The notes: generated from the letters alone by a model not told the origin. 64,000 nucleotides of DNA from Terebella lapidaria (GCA_949152475.1 OX424562.1:41960157-42024156); one strand, 5' to 3'. Shown: positions 12,491 through 22,009, counted from the stretch's first letter. Made by a program: numbers and translations.

Positions 12491-12738
12491 TAGACGTGGA
12501 ATCAATACCCAGTATTAAGTATTCCGAGCAAACAAAACAGGGTCCGTTATCCAATCTCATAGTCCGGGGACAGAAAGTCATATCAGGCATACGAAGTGAG
12601 AGAAAACAAAAATGACAGGGAAACTCATGAACCCCCAAAAATGGCCATTAGGAGGTGAAATCAGGTGTTCCGGAAAGAGTGAGCATTTCCTGCCCCACTA
12701 GTGGCACCCGTCATGAATTCCCCAAAATTAACATGAAA
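12491..12738 (-). mobile_element. 3'-end fragment of retroelement family K
   Basis: This is one of at least six copies in the window that share the same 3' terminus, reading TTGATTCCACGTCTA on the element strand. It contains the TTCCGGAACACCTGATTTCACC box and the GGGTGCCACTAGTGGGGCAGG box. The best copy, at 22,010-22,564, shows that this sequence is the 3' UTR directly after a retroelement protein tail. Common 3' ends with variable 5' ends are the signature of target-primed reverse transcription. Confidence 0.75.
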
Positions 12739-13020
12739 TATTATGGCCTGGAACTAAGTTCCAACTCATTAGGACTCTATAGACAGTTGCCTTATATGGC
12801 TGCCATTTCGGCGGAAGGTAACTAGGCACACGTGCATTTACCAACACTGGCAATCGGGTACTCACTTATACGACTGAGTGAACCGAGAGACAATTGTGAT
12901 ATACACCTTGTCTAAGGGTGTTAGACAGATAACACAACAGCACCGATACTCCGGTTCGAACCACCAACCTGCTGCTCAGGAGACGAGCACCTTAACCACT
13001 GCGCTACTTGCACTCAATGG
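12739..13020 (-). mobile_element. tRNA-derived SINE with Deu-like central domain
   Basis: Read on the minus strand, the head has an A box (TAGCGCAGTGGTTAAGG, near 13,005) and a B box (GGTTCGAACC, 12,954-12,963) at tRNA spacing, with a plausible five-pair anticodon stem between them. The T stem and acceptor stem no longer pair, so it is not a working tRNA. Downstream comes CTCGGTTCACTCAGTCGTATAAGTGAGTACC-like sequence (about 12,865-12,890), which resembles the conserved centre of Deu-type SINEs. The 3' limit is taken where family K sequence begins and is approximate. Confidence 0.6.
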
Positions 13021-13126
13021 AAATTGTGTTAGGAAGTTATACATCGATAGGTATTTTGGTGTGTATGTTTCATTTCTGGTATTATTCTATCTATTTTACA
13101 TCAAGTTAACCTGCTGCACATTGGTA

Positions 13127-13146
13127 TGAATGAATGAATGAATATT
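13127..13146. repeat. TGAA microsatellite
   Basis: About four TGAA units precede an A/T-rich stretch. It may be the tail of an unrecognised LINE or SINE. Confidence 0.6.
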
Positions 13147-13349
13147 TATTTTCACTCCCAATTTACAATTTTTATGATACATTTGAACATAATTCAACAA
13201 GCGGAGTTATTTAAATGGAAATGATGGACATGCTTAGTAAAGTTTACTGTCTTCCAGCTTGCCCTTGAAGCTTGCCCAGTATTTGAATAATTCATTACCC
13301 TCGCCCCGATAGGGGCAGAGGGTATTGCAATTGGGTCTGTCCGTTTGTA

Positions 13350-13351
<2 letters not shown>

Positions 13352-13384
<33 letters not shown>
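13352..13384 (+). repeat. (CTGT)n microsatellite
   Basis: Seven or more CTGT units lie inside the left end of the inverted-repeat element. Confidence 0.85.
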
Positions 13385-13385
<1 letters not shown>

Positions 13386-13496
13386 CGCGCGCATATCTCA
13401 AAGGAGAATGGTCCGATCAACATGAAACTTATAGGGATGAACCGGTATCTCAGTGGCTCGGTCCTCCTCAAATCTGGTCAAAATCGGACAAAAACT

Positions 13497-13510
13497 GTTG
13501 CCATGGCAAC
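13497..13510. promoter_or_regulatory. Perfect X-box palindrome (RFX-type site), unit 1
   Basis: GTTGCCATGGCAAC is fully palindromic and matches the known RFX X-box consensus GTHNYYATRRNAAC. Binding here is inferred. Confidence 0.5.
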
Positions 13511-13836
13511 GGAAAATGTAAAAAATCAATGATTGACCATAACTCCGGTTCTATTCAAGATAAATTTTTCTAACTAATTTTGTATTTTTCTATGGCCAAT
13601 TCCTGATCATCTGATATATGGCCCGTGGTCGTACGACCAAAACTCTCCATTATCGCCCGATGTCGAAAAATTGGGGGTCACAGTTTCAATTTTTTTTTGG
13701 CCAGCGACGTTTCAGTGCAAATGTCTGCGCTCATAACTCAAAGGCAAACGACCCGATCGATTTGAAATTTATAGGGCAAGAGTGCTATGGTGCTGGCTCA
13801 TTCCCTTCAGAATTTCGCCAAAATCGGATGAAAACG

Positions 13837-13850
13837 GTTGCCATGGCAAC
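13837..13850. promoter_or_regulatory. Perfect X-box palindrome, unit 2
   Basis: This is the same 14-bp palindrome as in unit 1, in the equivalent place in the next tandem unit. The flanking AAAACG...GGAAAA is also conserved. Confidence 0.5.
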
Positions 13851-14408
13851 GGAAAAAAGAAAATCACATAATTGGCTTTAACTCCGGTTCCACTCGATAT
13901 TACTTTTTCCAACTATTTTTGTATTTTTCTTTGGCCATTTCCCGATCGTATGGTGTACGACCGATGGTCGTACGACGAAAACTCTCCATTATCGCCCGAT
14001 GTCGAAAAATTGGGGGTCACGATTTCAGTTATTTTTGGCCAGCGACGTTTCAGTGCAAATGTCTGTGCTCATAACTCAAAGGCAAACGGTCCGATCGATT
14101 TGAAATTTATAGAACTAGAGTGCTATGATGGTGGATCAGACCCTTCAAAATTTTTACTATTTTTGTATTTTTCTTTGGCCAATTCCCGATCGTTTGGTGT
14201 ACGACCGATGGTCGTACGACGAAAACTCTCCATTATCGCCGGATGTCGAAAAATTGGGGGTCACGATTTCGGTTATTTTTGGCCAGCGACGTTTCAGTGC
14301 AAATGTCTGCGCTCATAACTCAAAGGCAAACGATTCGATAGATTTGAAATTTATAGGGCTGGAGTGCTATGGTAATGGCTCAGTCCCTTTCAAATTTTGC
14401 CGAAAACG

Positions 14409-14422
14409 GTTGCCATGGCAAC
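14409..14422. promoter_or_regulatory. Perfect X-box palindrome, unit 4
   Basis: The 14-bp palindrome recurs without change, while the shortened third unit has lost it. Its flanks have diverged more than the core. Confidence 0.5.
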
Positions 14423-14601
14423 TGAAAAAATAAAATCACATAATTGACTATAACTCCGGTTCTAATCAATATTAAATGTTCAACCTATTTTTTTATTTTT
14501 CTTTGGCCAATTCCCAATCGTATGGCGTACAACCGATGGTCTTAAGACCAAAACTCTCAATTATCGCCTAATTTTAGTGACTAAATCTGAAGGGCGAGGG
14601 T

Positions 14602-15055
14602 CTGCAATCTCTGATTGTCTCGTTCATTTATGCATTAGACATTACTCACAAACAGGCTTAGGACACTTTTCAGACCACAAGACCGAAAACATTCCACTCC
14701 AGAACACAGTGTTACCAGTGTAATCATTAAGGCCAAGGATGATGAATGGGTGGGGCCCCTATTGAGTAAACAACCGTTTATGGTCCATGCATTGAATATT
14801 TCTTCATTATATAGCATGCCATCACTTGCCATGCCGTTTTTTAGTGCACTGGTTATATATAACCGAATAATAATAGCCGTTTTGAATAAAACGCTGTCAC
14901 ATCATTGTGCACGGCATAGCGCGGTGTCGAAACCAAATTAATGGTTGAAGAGCTCACAAACGATAGGGGATGGGTTGTTCAAAGCGCATTCTGTAAGAAA
15001 TCATCCGATCAACACCAAACAAACATTGTTTCAGTTTATATAAGATATTGCGAGT
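14602..15055. other. Unrecognised spacer
   Basis: This lies between the inverted-repeat element and the PIF/Harbinger-like transposon. I see no gene or repeat in it. Confidence 0.5.
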
Positions 15056-15128
15056 AATAGGGACATCCGGAGTTTCACGTTTAAACCCACGTATATTTAT
15101 TCGTGCCTACGTACGACTAAATCCACGT
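15056..15128 (+). repeat. Left terminal inverted repeat of the PIF/Harbinger-like element
   Basis: It pairs with 20,596-20,668. The mismatches sit near position 40 and at the ACGTACG/CCATACG stretch. Confidence 0.9.
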
Positions 15129-15520
15129 TTAGGGGGTCGTTCATTTTCACGTTCACATAGTGAGGGGTCTTTGGTATGTATATTCTAGCACAAACATCAT
15201 CTCACAGCAGGAATTTTGGCCAACGCATTTGTTTCATGCGGCGACCACTTTTGCTACTCTGGATCCCTGACGTTTACCTGTTCATTTATACGTGGTAGTC
15301 TCGGGAATATTGACATCTATTATATGTCAATTATATAACAATCATGTCATCATATTATAGCTGATAGGTATAAGATTTGTTGATGCTCATCGTGAAATAT
15401 GTGTCATGATTCCGATAATATTTAGATAAACGTTTCATGTGGTACGAATGTACTGTATATACTCGTGACGTAAATCAACCCCAAATTTCATCGATTTAAC
15501 TCAATTTTATTCAATTAGAC

Positions 15521-16524
15521 CTATGTATATACATCACTCATCACTGTCGGATGAGGATGTCGTGGATGAGGTGGACGGCGAGGTGGATCCGAGCACTTTA
15601 TCAAGTTCGGTAACATTTTCGCCAACAACGCATGCATCATTTTGTCTATTTGCTCCCTTTGCTGCTTTTTGGATACTTTAGATTTTCTTTGGGATTTTTT
15701 CTTGTGTTTTTTGGTTTTCTTGTTCTTCCTCTTCCTCTTCATCTTCTGTTTCTTCTTTTGTGGCATACGCTTATCTTCATCTGAGCTCAGGGCCGAGACT
15801 GTGTCATCCATTGCCGTCATCTCTGCCAGAGCCTCGCATAGTTGATCACGCTTCGCCACACCCGAGGTCCCGGGTGACATCGTCGTCGGCATCACCGTCG
15901 TCTTCCAGTGGTTCATCGTCCTGCAAGGTGCCGATACACTTACGATGAGAATATCGTTGTGTTTCTCATATCTCACCTTTTCGCGCAGTGCAAATTCAGA
16001 GTATTCGTGGTATTGAACGCGATATACAACACCAGCTACAACCTGACTATCTGTTGGGTCGGCTTCGTTGGCGTCCTTGGCAGTGCACGGAGGCTTCTTA
16101 ACGGCAGGGCATATTTCGCGCTCCCTTATGGTGGTGATTATCTGCCTGTAATATTTTTTAAACAAGCTATACAAATGATTTTGAAGTTTTGGAGCGACGC
16201 TGAATTAAGGCATATACTTGTGTAGATTTTCTTCATCGAAAAGTGAAAAATAGATTCTCACATTATATCCTCATCGTGTATGACGCATTTTCCACGGACC
16301 ATCATGCCGAATTTGTCCCGACATCTGGCCTTTAGGTTGGACATAGTCTGGGTTTCATACAGACGACGGACATCTGATGACATTTTCTCCTTATTTTCTT
16401 TGATATTTAGAACAATAAGATCCCAATCTGCCGGATCCGTTAAATAGGTACTGGCGATTATAGCGACTTCCGCATCGGAAACTCGGAGCCTTTTGGAAGT
16501 AGATGGTGGCCCTGCAAATTTCAA
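15521..16524 (-). CDS. Accessory protein of the PIF/Harbinger-like element (Myb/SANT-like head, basic tail)
   Basis: The gene has two exons: 16,524-16,262 and 16,199-15,521. The 62-nt intron has GT...AG ends (GTGAGAATC donor, TTAATTCAG acceptor) and joining restores the frame (ATA AT|C GTC). Exon 1 has a Trp-containing helical region (residues ~28-75, with DPADWDLIVLNIKE and SNLKARCRDKF) that could be a Myb/SANT-like DNA-binding fold. Exon 2 has a strongly basic stretch (KKKQKMKRKRKNKKTKK) that could act as a nuclear localisation signal. In PIF/Harbinger transposons a Myb-like partner helps the transposase enter the nucleus and bind the ends; that role is inferred. An upstream AG at the exon 1 edge (TTTGCAG|GG) suggests a further 5' exon, so the ATG at 16,524 may not be the true start. 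Confidence 0.6.
16200..16261 (-). other. 62-nt intron in the accessory gene
   Basis: The donor AT|GTGAGAATC and acceptor TTAATTCAG|CG on the minus strand rejoin the frame as ...HDEDI-I-VAPKLQNHL. Without splicing, exon 1 stops at 16,258. Confidence 0.65.
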
Positions 16525-16630
16525 TAAATTGTTCTGAAAATTTCACTTGTATCTGATATGTCTGCCTGTTCGTCTGCCTGTCTAAATTGAATTCATGTCA
16601 TCAACCAAAAATATGTTTGGGCCCGTGGGA

Positions 16631-16648
16631 GGGGAGGGGGGGGGGGGT
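16631..16648. repeat. G-rich homopolymer tract
   Basis: This run of Gs lies between the two divergent transposon genes. A C run and CA repeat at 16,961-16,981 lie in the same spacer. Confidence 0.8.
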
Positions 16649-17125
16649 CGGAAGTACTAAACGAGCCGTGTATCTCGACATACATTTTGTGCACTTTTCT
16701 TCTGGGCAAGTCAAACATCATGACACGATCAAAGCGAGTTCGTAATGTTGGTTATCACAAGAAAAAGGTAAGAAATTGTTATATAATGAAAAATATGAAA
16801 GTATATATGATGCAAACTCACGTTCAAGTTGTCTCTTCGGCATGTTTGTCGGAGTACCAGAGAATCTGATGTGGTATGACTTTTTTTGTGGATGCCTCAT
16901 GTATATGTACAGAGTATGTGTGTGTGTGTACACTCAGTACTCATTGTGAAGCCCAACGCCCCCCCCCCCACACACACACACAATATGAGACAATACCGTT
17001 TAATCTTTTTGCTAGAATGAGAAATTGATCTACTTGTAACGTGCTTTAGGCTATTCCAATATTTTTATTTGTTTCTAGGTCCATTACATATTCATATTTC
17101 TAACAATTTTACAGCGATTACGCAA

Positions 17126-17405
17126 ATGGAGGATGATACTGGTGTTCGGGATATTGTTATACAGATGGACCAAGAGCATGTCATAGCTCAGCAGAGACGG
17201 CAGAGGTTGATGACTTTGATCATGAATTGTTTGTGGTGGATGCGAAATATCGCCTGCTGCGAAAAGACTGAGAAGACAAGGAACTTTTTTCATGCTCTTG
17301 GCCTGTGTTACGCGCTTGTACTCAAGTCGTCGCTTGGCAATTCACACGCGTCTGAGAGAAGACGCTGACGACGCAGTCTGGGGCGGACGAGATGTATTCA
17401 ATATA
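17126..17405 (+). pseudogene. 5' coding part of the PIF/Harbinger-like transposase, frame-broken
   Basis: The start region encodes MEDDTGVRDIVIQMDQEHV. Coding sense then moves between frames: an EVDDFDHELFVVDAKYRLL-like stretch near 17,210-17,260, then RLRRQGTFFMLLACVTRLYS and LREDADDAVWGGRDVFN near 17,270-17,403. A GTATACG donor-like site follows at 17,407. This would precede the exon at 19,529 in the intact gene. The residues have no catalytic motif, and the assignment rests on position inside the transposon and on the basic/aromatic composition seen N-terminal in this family. Confidence 0.45.
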
Positions 17406-17866
17406 GGTATACGAACACATATAGGATTGCCATTTAACTCCATTATAACGTTTTATGAGAGAAATCACTTTCAAAATGTTTCAATTTTCATAAAATTTCA
17501 GTATGTTGAAGCAATATATATAACTTACAAAATATTAAAAAATCAGCACATGTTGTTGGAATAGATCAAACGCTACAAGCATTTGACTGTTAGCTGCTGA
17601 CACCTGGCGAATTCCTCAGAAAGCAAACTCCCAGAAAGGGCCGGTTTGTTTATATGTATTCATGCGCACAGTAACAGCTCCAATCAACATGAAAATTCAC
17701 ATGTACATAGAGGAATACCCATAATACCACTATACAAACCAAAACAGAGACATTTTAAAGTGATACATGTGCATTTGGAGGAGAAACTGGGAGTTTTTAA
17801 ATAATATAGTACTTTGATGCCTCATTTTGACCATATAAGGAAATCAATACAGGTCCATAACCTAAA
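17404..17866 (+). repeat. 463-bp direct repeat, copy 1 (inside transposon)
   Basis: It is identical by eye to 19,066-19,528. It starts TAGGTATACGAACAC and ends CATAACCTAAA. It lies directly after the first transposase coding block. Confidence 0.9.
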
Positions 17867-19065
17867 TAATGGCAATTTTCTTCACATTTTACAATTATAA
17901 CACCCCACATACAGAGGTGATAATCCCCAATTATTGAGCTCTTATGTGAAAAGGGAAGACTTGTAGAGAAGAAATAAAACAGTGATTTTTGCACTTAAGA
18001 AAGGAAATATTTTGAACAAAAAAGTGAGATTTTCTTTGGAAATTTTGATTTGACGCCCGATCAAACATGCTCAAGGACAATTTGGGGTTTGTTTCAGATA
18101 AATGTATTATTCACCCATATATAACCATCAGTTTGATTCCCCTTGGACTAAATATGTCAAAATTTTAAAAGGAGTTGGTAGTCCTACCCCGCTGCTTAGC
18201 ACCAAACACTTTCTACCATACTGCTGTCTACACCAATAGTATTCAAATGTCGCAAAATGCTACCACCACACTCTCAATATAGTATATTTCTAAATTAAGC
18301 AAAAATTCCAAGGTTTTAATCTTGACAAAACACAAAAACGTAGACAATTTGTTGAAAATATGGTTTCTGTAAGCCAGAGATCACCGACATTAGGTCACAT
18401 AGGCCTTGTACAGGGGACTAATTTATGTGCTGTATGAAATTTATTTATAAAACACATTTATATGATGGACTGCAATCGATCAAACGGCAAGAGACACATA
18501 TGGGGTCAAAAATGTGGTTCTACAGCAATATCGAAAAAAAAATATGGTAAAAAAATCGGAAAAGTGCGTACTTGACCAGATATGGTGCCAAAATTGCAAA
18601 TAATATACCAAATGCATTCTGCAATGCCTAACCTAGCTTATTTATGATCGACTATATAGGTTGTGGTGATGAATTTCAGAGACACCTAGTATTATCCACC
18701 GTTCAATTTTTGGTGGCCATTTCGACACCTTTTCCGGTTAGGCTGTGTCTGAGTCCAGTAGTCCTCAGTGAAAGTGTATAATATTTTACAGTGATTTGAA
18801 ATATTGGTTACTATATGAAAATAAAGAAAATAAAAAGGCACTAACTCCATGTCTTTAGCATTCAAGGGGGGGGGGGGGGGATAAACACCGCCGCTATTAG
18901 CATGTAGATATAATCCTACATATGTAATAAAAATCCATGTGAACGAAAACTATGGTTGCAATGGTGAAAAATTCATGAATACCGCACACTATCCACACAC
19001 AAATTAAAGAAATGCCACAAAACCTGCTAAAAATCTATAATACACAAAATTCCATGTCCTCGGTT
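17867..19065. other. Non-coding spacer between the 463-bp repeats
   Basis: The 1.2 kb of AT-rich sequence holds a G run at 18,867-18,880 and no supported open frame. It is probably intronic to the transposase gene or a later insertion. Confidence 0.5.
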
Positions 19066-19528
19066 TAGGTATACGAACACATATAGGATTGCCATTTAAC
19101 TCCATTATAACGTTTTATGAGAGAAATCACTTTCAAAATGTTTCAATTTTCATAAAATTTCAGTATGTTGAAGCAATATATATAACTTACAAAATATTAA
19201 AAAATCAGCACATGTTGTTGGAATAGATCAAACGCTACAAGCATTTGACTGTTAGCTGCTGACACCTGGCGAATTCCTCAGAAAGCAAACTCCCAGAAAG
19301 GGCCGGTTTGTTTATATGTATTCATGCGCACAGTAACAGCTCCAATCAACATGAAAATTCACATGTACATAGAGGAATACCCATAATACCACTATACAAA
19401 CCAAAACAGAGACATTTTAAAGTGATACATGTGCATTTGGAGGAGAAACTGGGAGTTTTTAAATAATATAGTACTTTGATGCCTCATTTTGACCATATAA
19501 GGAAATCAATACAGGTCCATAACCTAAA
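19066..19528 (+). repeat. 463-bp direct repeat, copy 2
   Basis: It abuts the ATG of the transposase frame at 19,529. See the partner at 17,404-17,866. An AG that could serve as acceptor (ATACAG) lies 15 bp before the ATG. Confidence 0.9.
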
Positions 19529-20380
19529 ATGCGTCTCCACGCATTCGAATTCTTCCAACTGACTGGCGATACCGTGGAGTCTTTTAGAGATTTGTGTGCT
19601 GAGCTTTACAGAAACTGGCCTGGACATGCATGTCATATCCTGTCCCCTAGAAATAGACTGTTGATGTGTTTAATTTGGCTGAGATCTTATTTAACATACC
19701 CTGTATTGTCCATTATGTTCAATGTGGCCATTTCAACAGTCAGTGATATCATTAGGGCAACATGAGTGAAACTTTGGCACCATTTCAACCTCGCCATACA
19801 ATGGCCAACAGCCGAGGAATGGCAATCTCTGTCGAATGTATGGGAAGACCTCCCAGGGGTTGTGGGCTGCATCGACGGTACTTCACATGAAATCTACATG
19901 CCTGGGGATGGCACACAACGTTTGTATTACAGCGGACATCGCAAATATCATTGTATCCACTCGGTGGTCATAATTGACAACCAGCGAAAAATTAGATATA
20001 TTCATTCAGGATTCCTCGGTCACATCAATGATGCGCAGATATATAGACAATTGCCAGGAATTGGTCCAAACGGTGCCCTTTCAATACCAAATGACTGTTG
20101 GTTGTTAGGCGATTCCATATACCCATGTGGCCACCCAGTCCTAACACCCTACAGATCAAACCAAATAAATGCGGCCCAGCCACTTCTACAACCGTCAATG
20201 ATTCGCTTCAACGAGGTTCACAAGAGTCATAGAGTCTATGTGGAACATGTCATAGGACAATTGAAAACATTTCGATGCATCGCACGTATTTTCAGGCATG
20301 AACGCCAGCACTTGGCCAGGATTGTCGGATTGTGCGCGGCTCTGTCTCAACGTCGTGTATCATTGTACGAGAATATATGA
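19529..20380 (+). pseudogene. PIF/Harbinger-like DDE transposase (DDE_Tnp_4), one in-frame stop
   Basis: Residues 1-78 (19,529-19,762) contain the N-terminal helix-turn-helix-like region with LSPRNRLLMCLIWLRSYLTYP and a VAISTVSDIIRAT helix. A TGA at 19,763-19,765 interrupts the frame, which then continues for 204 codons. The RNase H-like core shows GCIDGT (Asp at codon 37 after the stop), LLGDSIYP (Asp 116) and YVEHVIGQLK (Glu 160), the DDE triad of this family. The element-end substrate would be the 73-bp inverted repeats. A CGA-to-TGA change could explain the single stop. The rest of the core reads clean, so inactivation looks recent. Whether other copies in the genome are intact cannot be seen here. 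Confidence 0.85.
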
Positions 20381-20510
20381 TTGCATCCCTGAGAGACGGT
20401 CCACGTGGTTTTATTTCGATAAACACGGCAATAGCATTGTTTGCCAAAATAGGTAATAAAAGGAATAAAAAATAACAAATGGCTATTATAATATAAATTG
20501 AGTGTCTTGT

Positions 20511-21160
20511 TCGGCTTTGCAATACTCTACATGACGAGTATCCAGTATCCACTAGTCGAATGAAATAATAAGGCTCCCTCCCATAAAGGGCATATACGTG
20601 GATTTAGTCGTATGGAGGCACGAATAACTAAACGTGGGTTTAAACGTGAAACTCCGGATGTCCCTATTGGCCGTTTTTTAAAGAAAGTCATCGCAAAATA
20701 TCCTTCCAAGAATAGTTTTTATACGGAAATGTATGTGCGGTGTGAAATCCAACAATTCACGCCTGAAAAACTGGGGGTCAGGTTCTTTTGGAGGGTATTA
20801 CGAATGTAAGTATCAATCTATTACCACCGATACATTCGGCTTTGTTCGGCTTTGCAATACTCTACATGACGAGTATCCAGTATCCACTAGTCGAATGAAA
20901 TAATAAGGCTCCCTCCCATAAAGGGCATATACGTGGATTTAGTCGTACGGAGGCACGAATAACTAAACGTGAAACTCCGGATGTCCCTATTGGCCGGTTT
21001 TTAAAGAAAGTCATCGCAAAATATCCTTCCAAGAATAGTTCTTATACGGAAATGTATGTGTGGTGTGGAATCCAACAATTCACGCCTGAAAAACTGGGGT
21101 CAGGTTCTTTTGGAGGGTATTACGAATGTAAGTATCAATCTATTACCACCAATACATCCA
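20511..21160 (+). repeat. Tandem duplication (period 335 bp) of the transposon right end plus flank
   Basis: TCGGCTTTGCAATACTCTAC recurs at 20,511 and 20,846, and the copies run in parallel through the inverted repeat into flanking sequence with AATCCAACAATTCACGCC. The second copy lacks 12 bp of the inverted repeat between two AAACGTG motifs. A TTCGGCTTTG microhomology marks the junction. Because flank is included, the duplication happened after insertion. Confidence 0.8.
20596..20668 (-). repeat. Right terminal inverted repeat of the PIF/Harbinger-like element
   Basis: It pairs with 15,056-15,128. A second, shorter version lies at 20,931-20,991 because this end was later duplicated in tandem. 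Confidence 0.9.
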
Positions 21161-21930
21161 GATTTTGATGATGTTAATAACAAACGTAAAGTACATTTTG
21201 CGATAAAAACAAAGCCAGACCAAACAGTTTATCCAAAGACACACTGGCGTCATCAGGGGCAGACAGTGTGTTAAATGTAGTTGTTTCTACTGTACACCTG
21301 ATGGAATTAGTATACAACTGCCCAACAACCTATGACAAAAATATTTAAATCCAATACGAACCCCATTATTTAACACACTGTCTGCCCCTGATGACGCCAG
21401 TGTGTCTTTGGATAAACTGTTTGGTCGGGCTTTGTTTCTATTGCAGAATGTTGTATTTTACGTTTGTTATTGGCATCATCAAAATCTACTGTATTGGTGG
21501 TAACAGATTGATACTTACACCCATGCAATAGATATATGACAAGTACATGAGTACCTAATCACAAGCCAAAAGGCTACTGAGTTGATGGTATCCTCGGGGA
21601 CAGATTTAACGTCCGCCAGCAGTGACACCGACTCAGTGGTATGAATGTAAGTATCAATCTATTACCACCAATACATCCAGATTTTGATGATGTTGATAAC
21701 AAACGTAAAGTACATTTTGCAATAGAAACAAAGCCAGACCAAATAGTTTATCCAAAGACACACTGGCGTCATCAGGGGCAGACAGTGTGTTAAATGTAGT
21801 TGTTTCTACTGTACACCTGATGGAATTATTATACAACTGCCCAACAACCTATGACAAAAAATATTTAAATCCAATACGAACCCCATGCAATAGATATATG
21901 ACAAGTACATAAGTACCTAATCACAAGCCA
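21124..21930 (-). repeat. Family R cluster with an R core inserted in opposite orientation
   Basis: Minus-strand R copies span 21,124-21,361 and 21,643-21,925. Between AACC-CCAT and GCAATAG of the first copy lies a plus-strand R core (21,367-21,519). The uninterrupted sequence AACCCCATGCAATAG is present in the second copy. The two opposite cores form a ~150-bp inverted repeat that could fold back. Confidence 0.8.
21367..21519 (+). mobile_element. R core insertion with 5-bp target duplication
   Basis: The inserted 153 bp begins TATTTAACACACTGTCTGCC and ends GATACTTACA. CCCAT flanks it on both sides (21,362-21,366 and 21,520-21,524), and the neighbouring R copy shows the empty site. A stem ACACACTG/CAGTGTGT lies at its left end. 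No terminal inverted repeats are visible, so the mobilising machinery is unknown. Confidence 0.55.
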
Positions 21931-22009
21931 AAAGGAAAAAATGGATCAGAGAATATTTCGGAATCTTTGCAATATCTTTCAGCATGTTCGGCAGTGTATG
22001 TTCTAGTAA

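Larger units (their letters stand above)
13297..14601. mobile_element. Non-autonomous inverted-repeat element with tandem body and X-box motifs
   Basis: The ends are a perfect 10-bp inverted pair, ACCCTCGCCC at 13,297-13,306 and GGGCGAGGGT at 14,592-14,601. Just inside the left end lies a CCCC...GGGG hairpin and then a (CTGT)n run at 13,352-13,384. The body is a series of tandem units of ~340 bp, the third shortened to ~244 bp. The GGCCAGCGACGTTTCAGTGC box recurs at 13,699, 14,037 and 14,281. Other recurring boxes are CTCATAACTCAAAGGCAAACG, GTTGCCATGGCAAC and TAACTCCGGTTC. No protein is encoded; the open frames reflect the repeat. A TTCATT motif occurs just outside the left end and 21 bp outside the right end, so no target duplication is established. 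Confidence 0.7.
15056..20668 (+). mobile_element. PIF/Harbinger-like DNA transposon, 5.6 kb
   Basis: The ends are 73-bp inverted repeats (15,056-15,128 and 20,596-20,668), identical over the outer 37 bp. The outermost bases read AATAGGGACATCCGG on the left. If the element proper starts at AGGGACATCC, both sides carry AT, which could be a 2-bp target duplication; a 3-bp TWA duplication typical of Harbinger is not evident. Inside are a spliced minus-strand gene for a basic nuclear-type protein (15,521-16,524) and a plus-strand DDE transposase (exons from ~17.1 to 20.38 kb), transcribed divergently. Two-gene structure and a DDE_Tnp_4 transposase fit PIF/Harbinger or the related ISL2EU group. It carries a stop codon in the transposase and an internal 463-bp direct repeat, so it is probably recently dead. 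Confidence 0.85.

Noticed and set aside
12954-13011. Functional tRNA gene
   Set aside because: A and B boxes are good, but the acceptor and T stems do not pair and a SINE body follows.
13618-14433. Overlapping plus-strand frames with repeated FGQRRFSANVCAHNSK
   Set aside because: They are translations of the tandem non-coding units; frame changes between units and no domain.
15642-15948. Plus-strand open frames with Phe/Leu-rich protein
   Set aside because: They are the antisense shadow of the Lys-rich tail of the minus-strand accessory gene.
17404-19528. LTR-retroelement or TRIM reading of the 463-bp direct repeats
   Set aside because: The repeats lack TG...CA ends, primer-site or polypurine signals, and no target duplication flanks them; they sit inside a DNA transposon.
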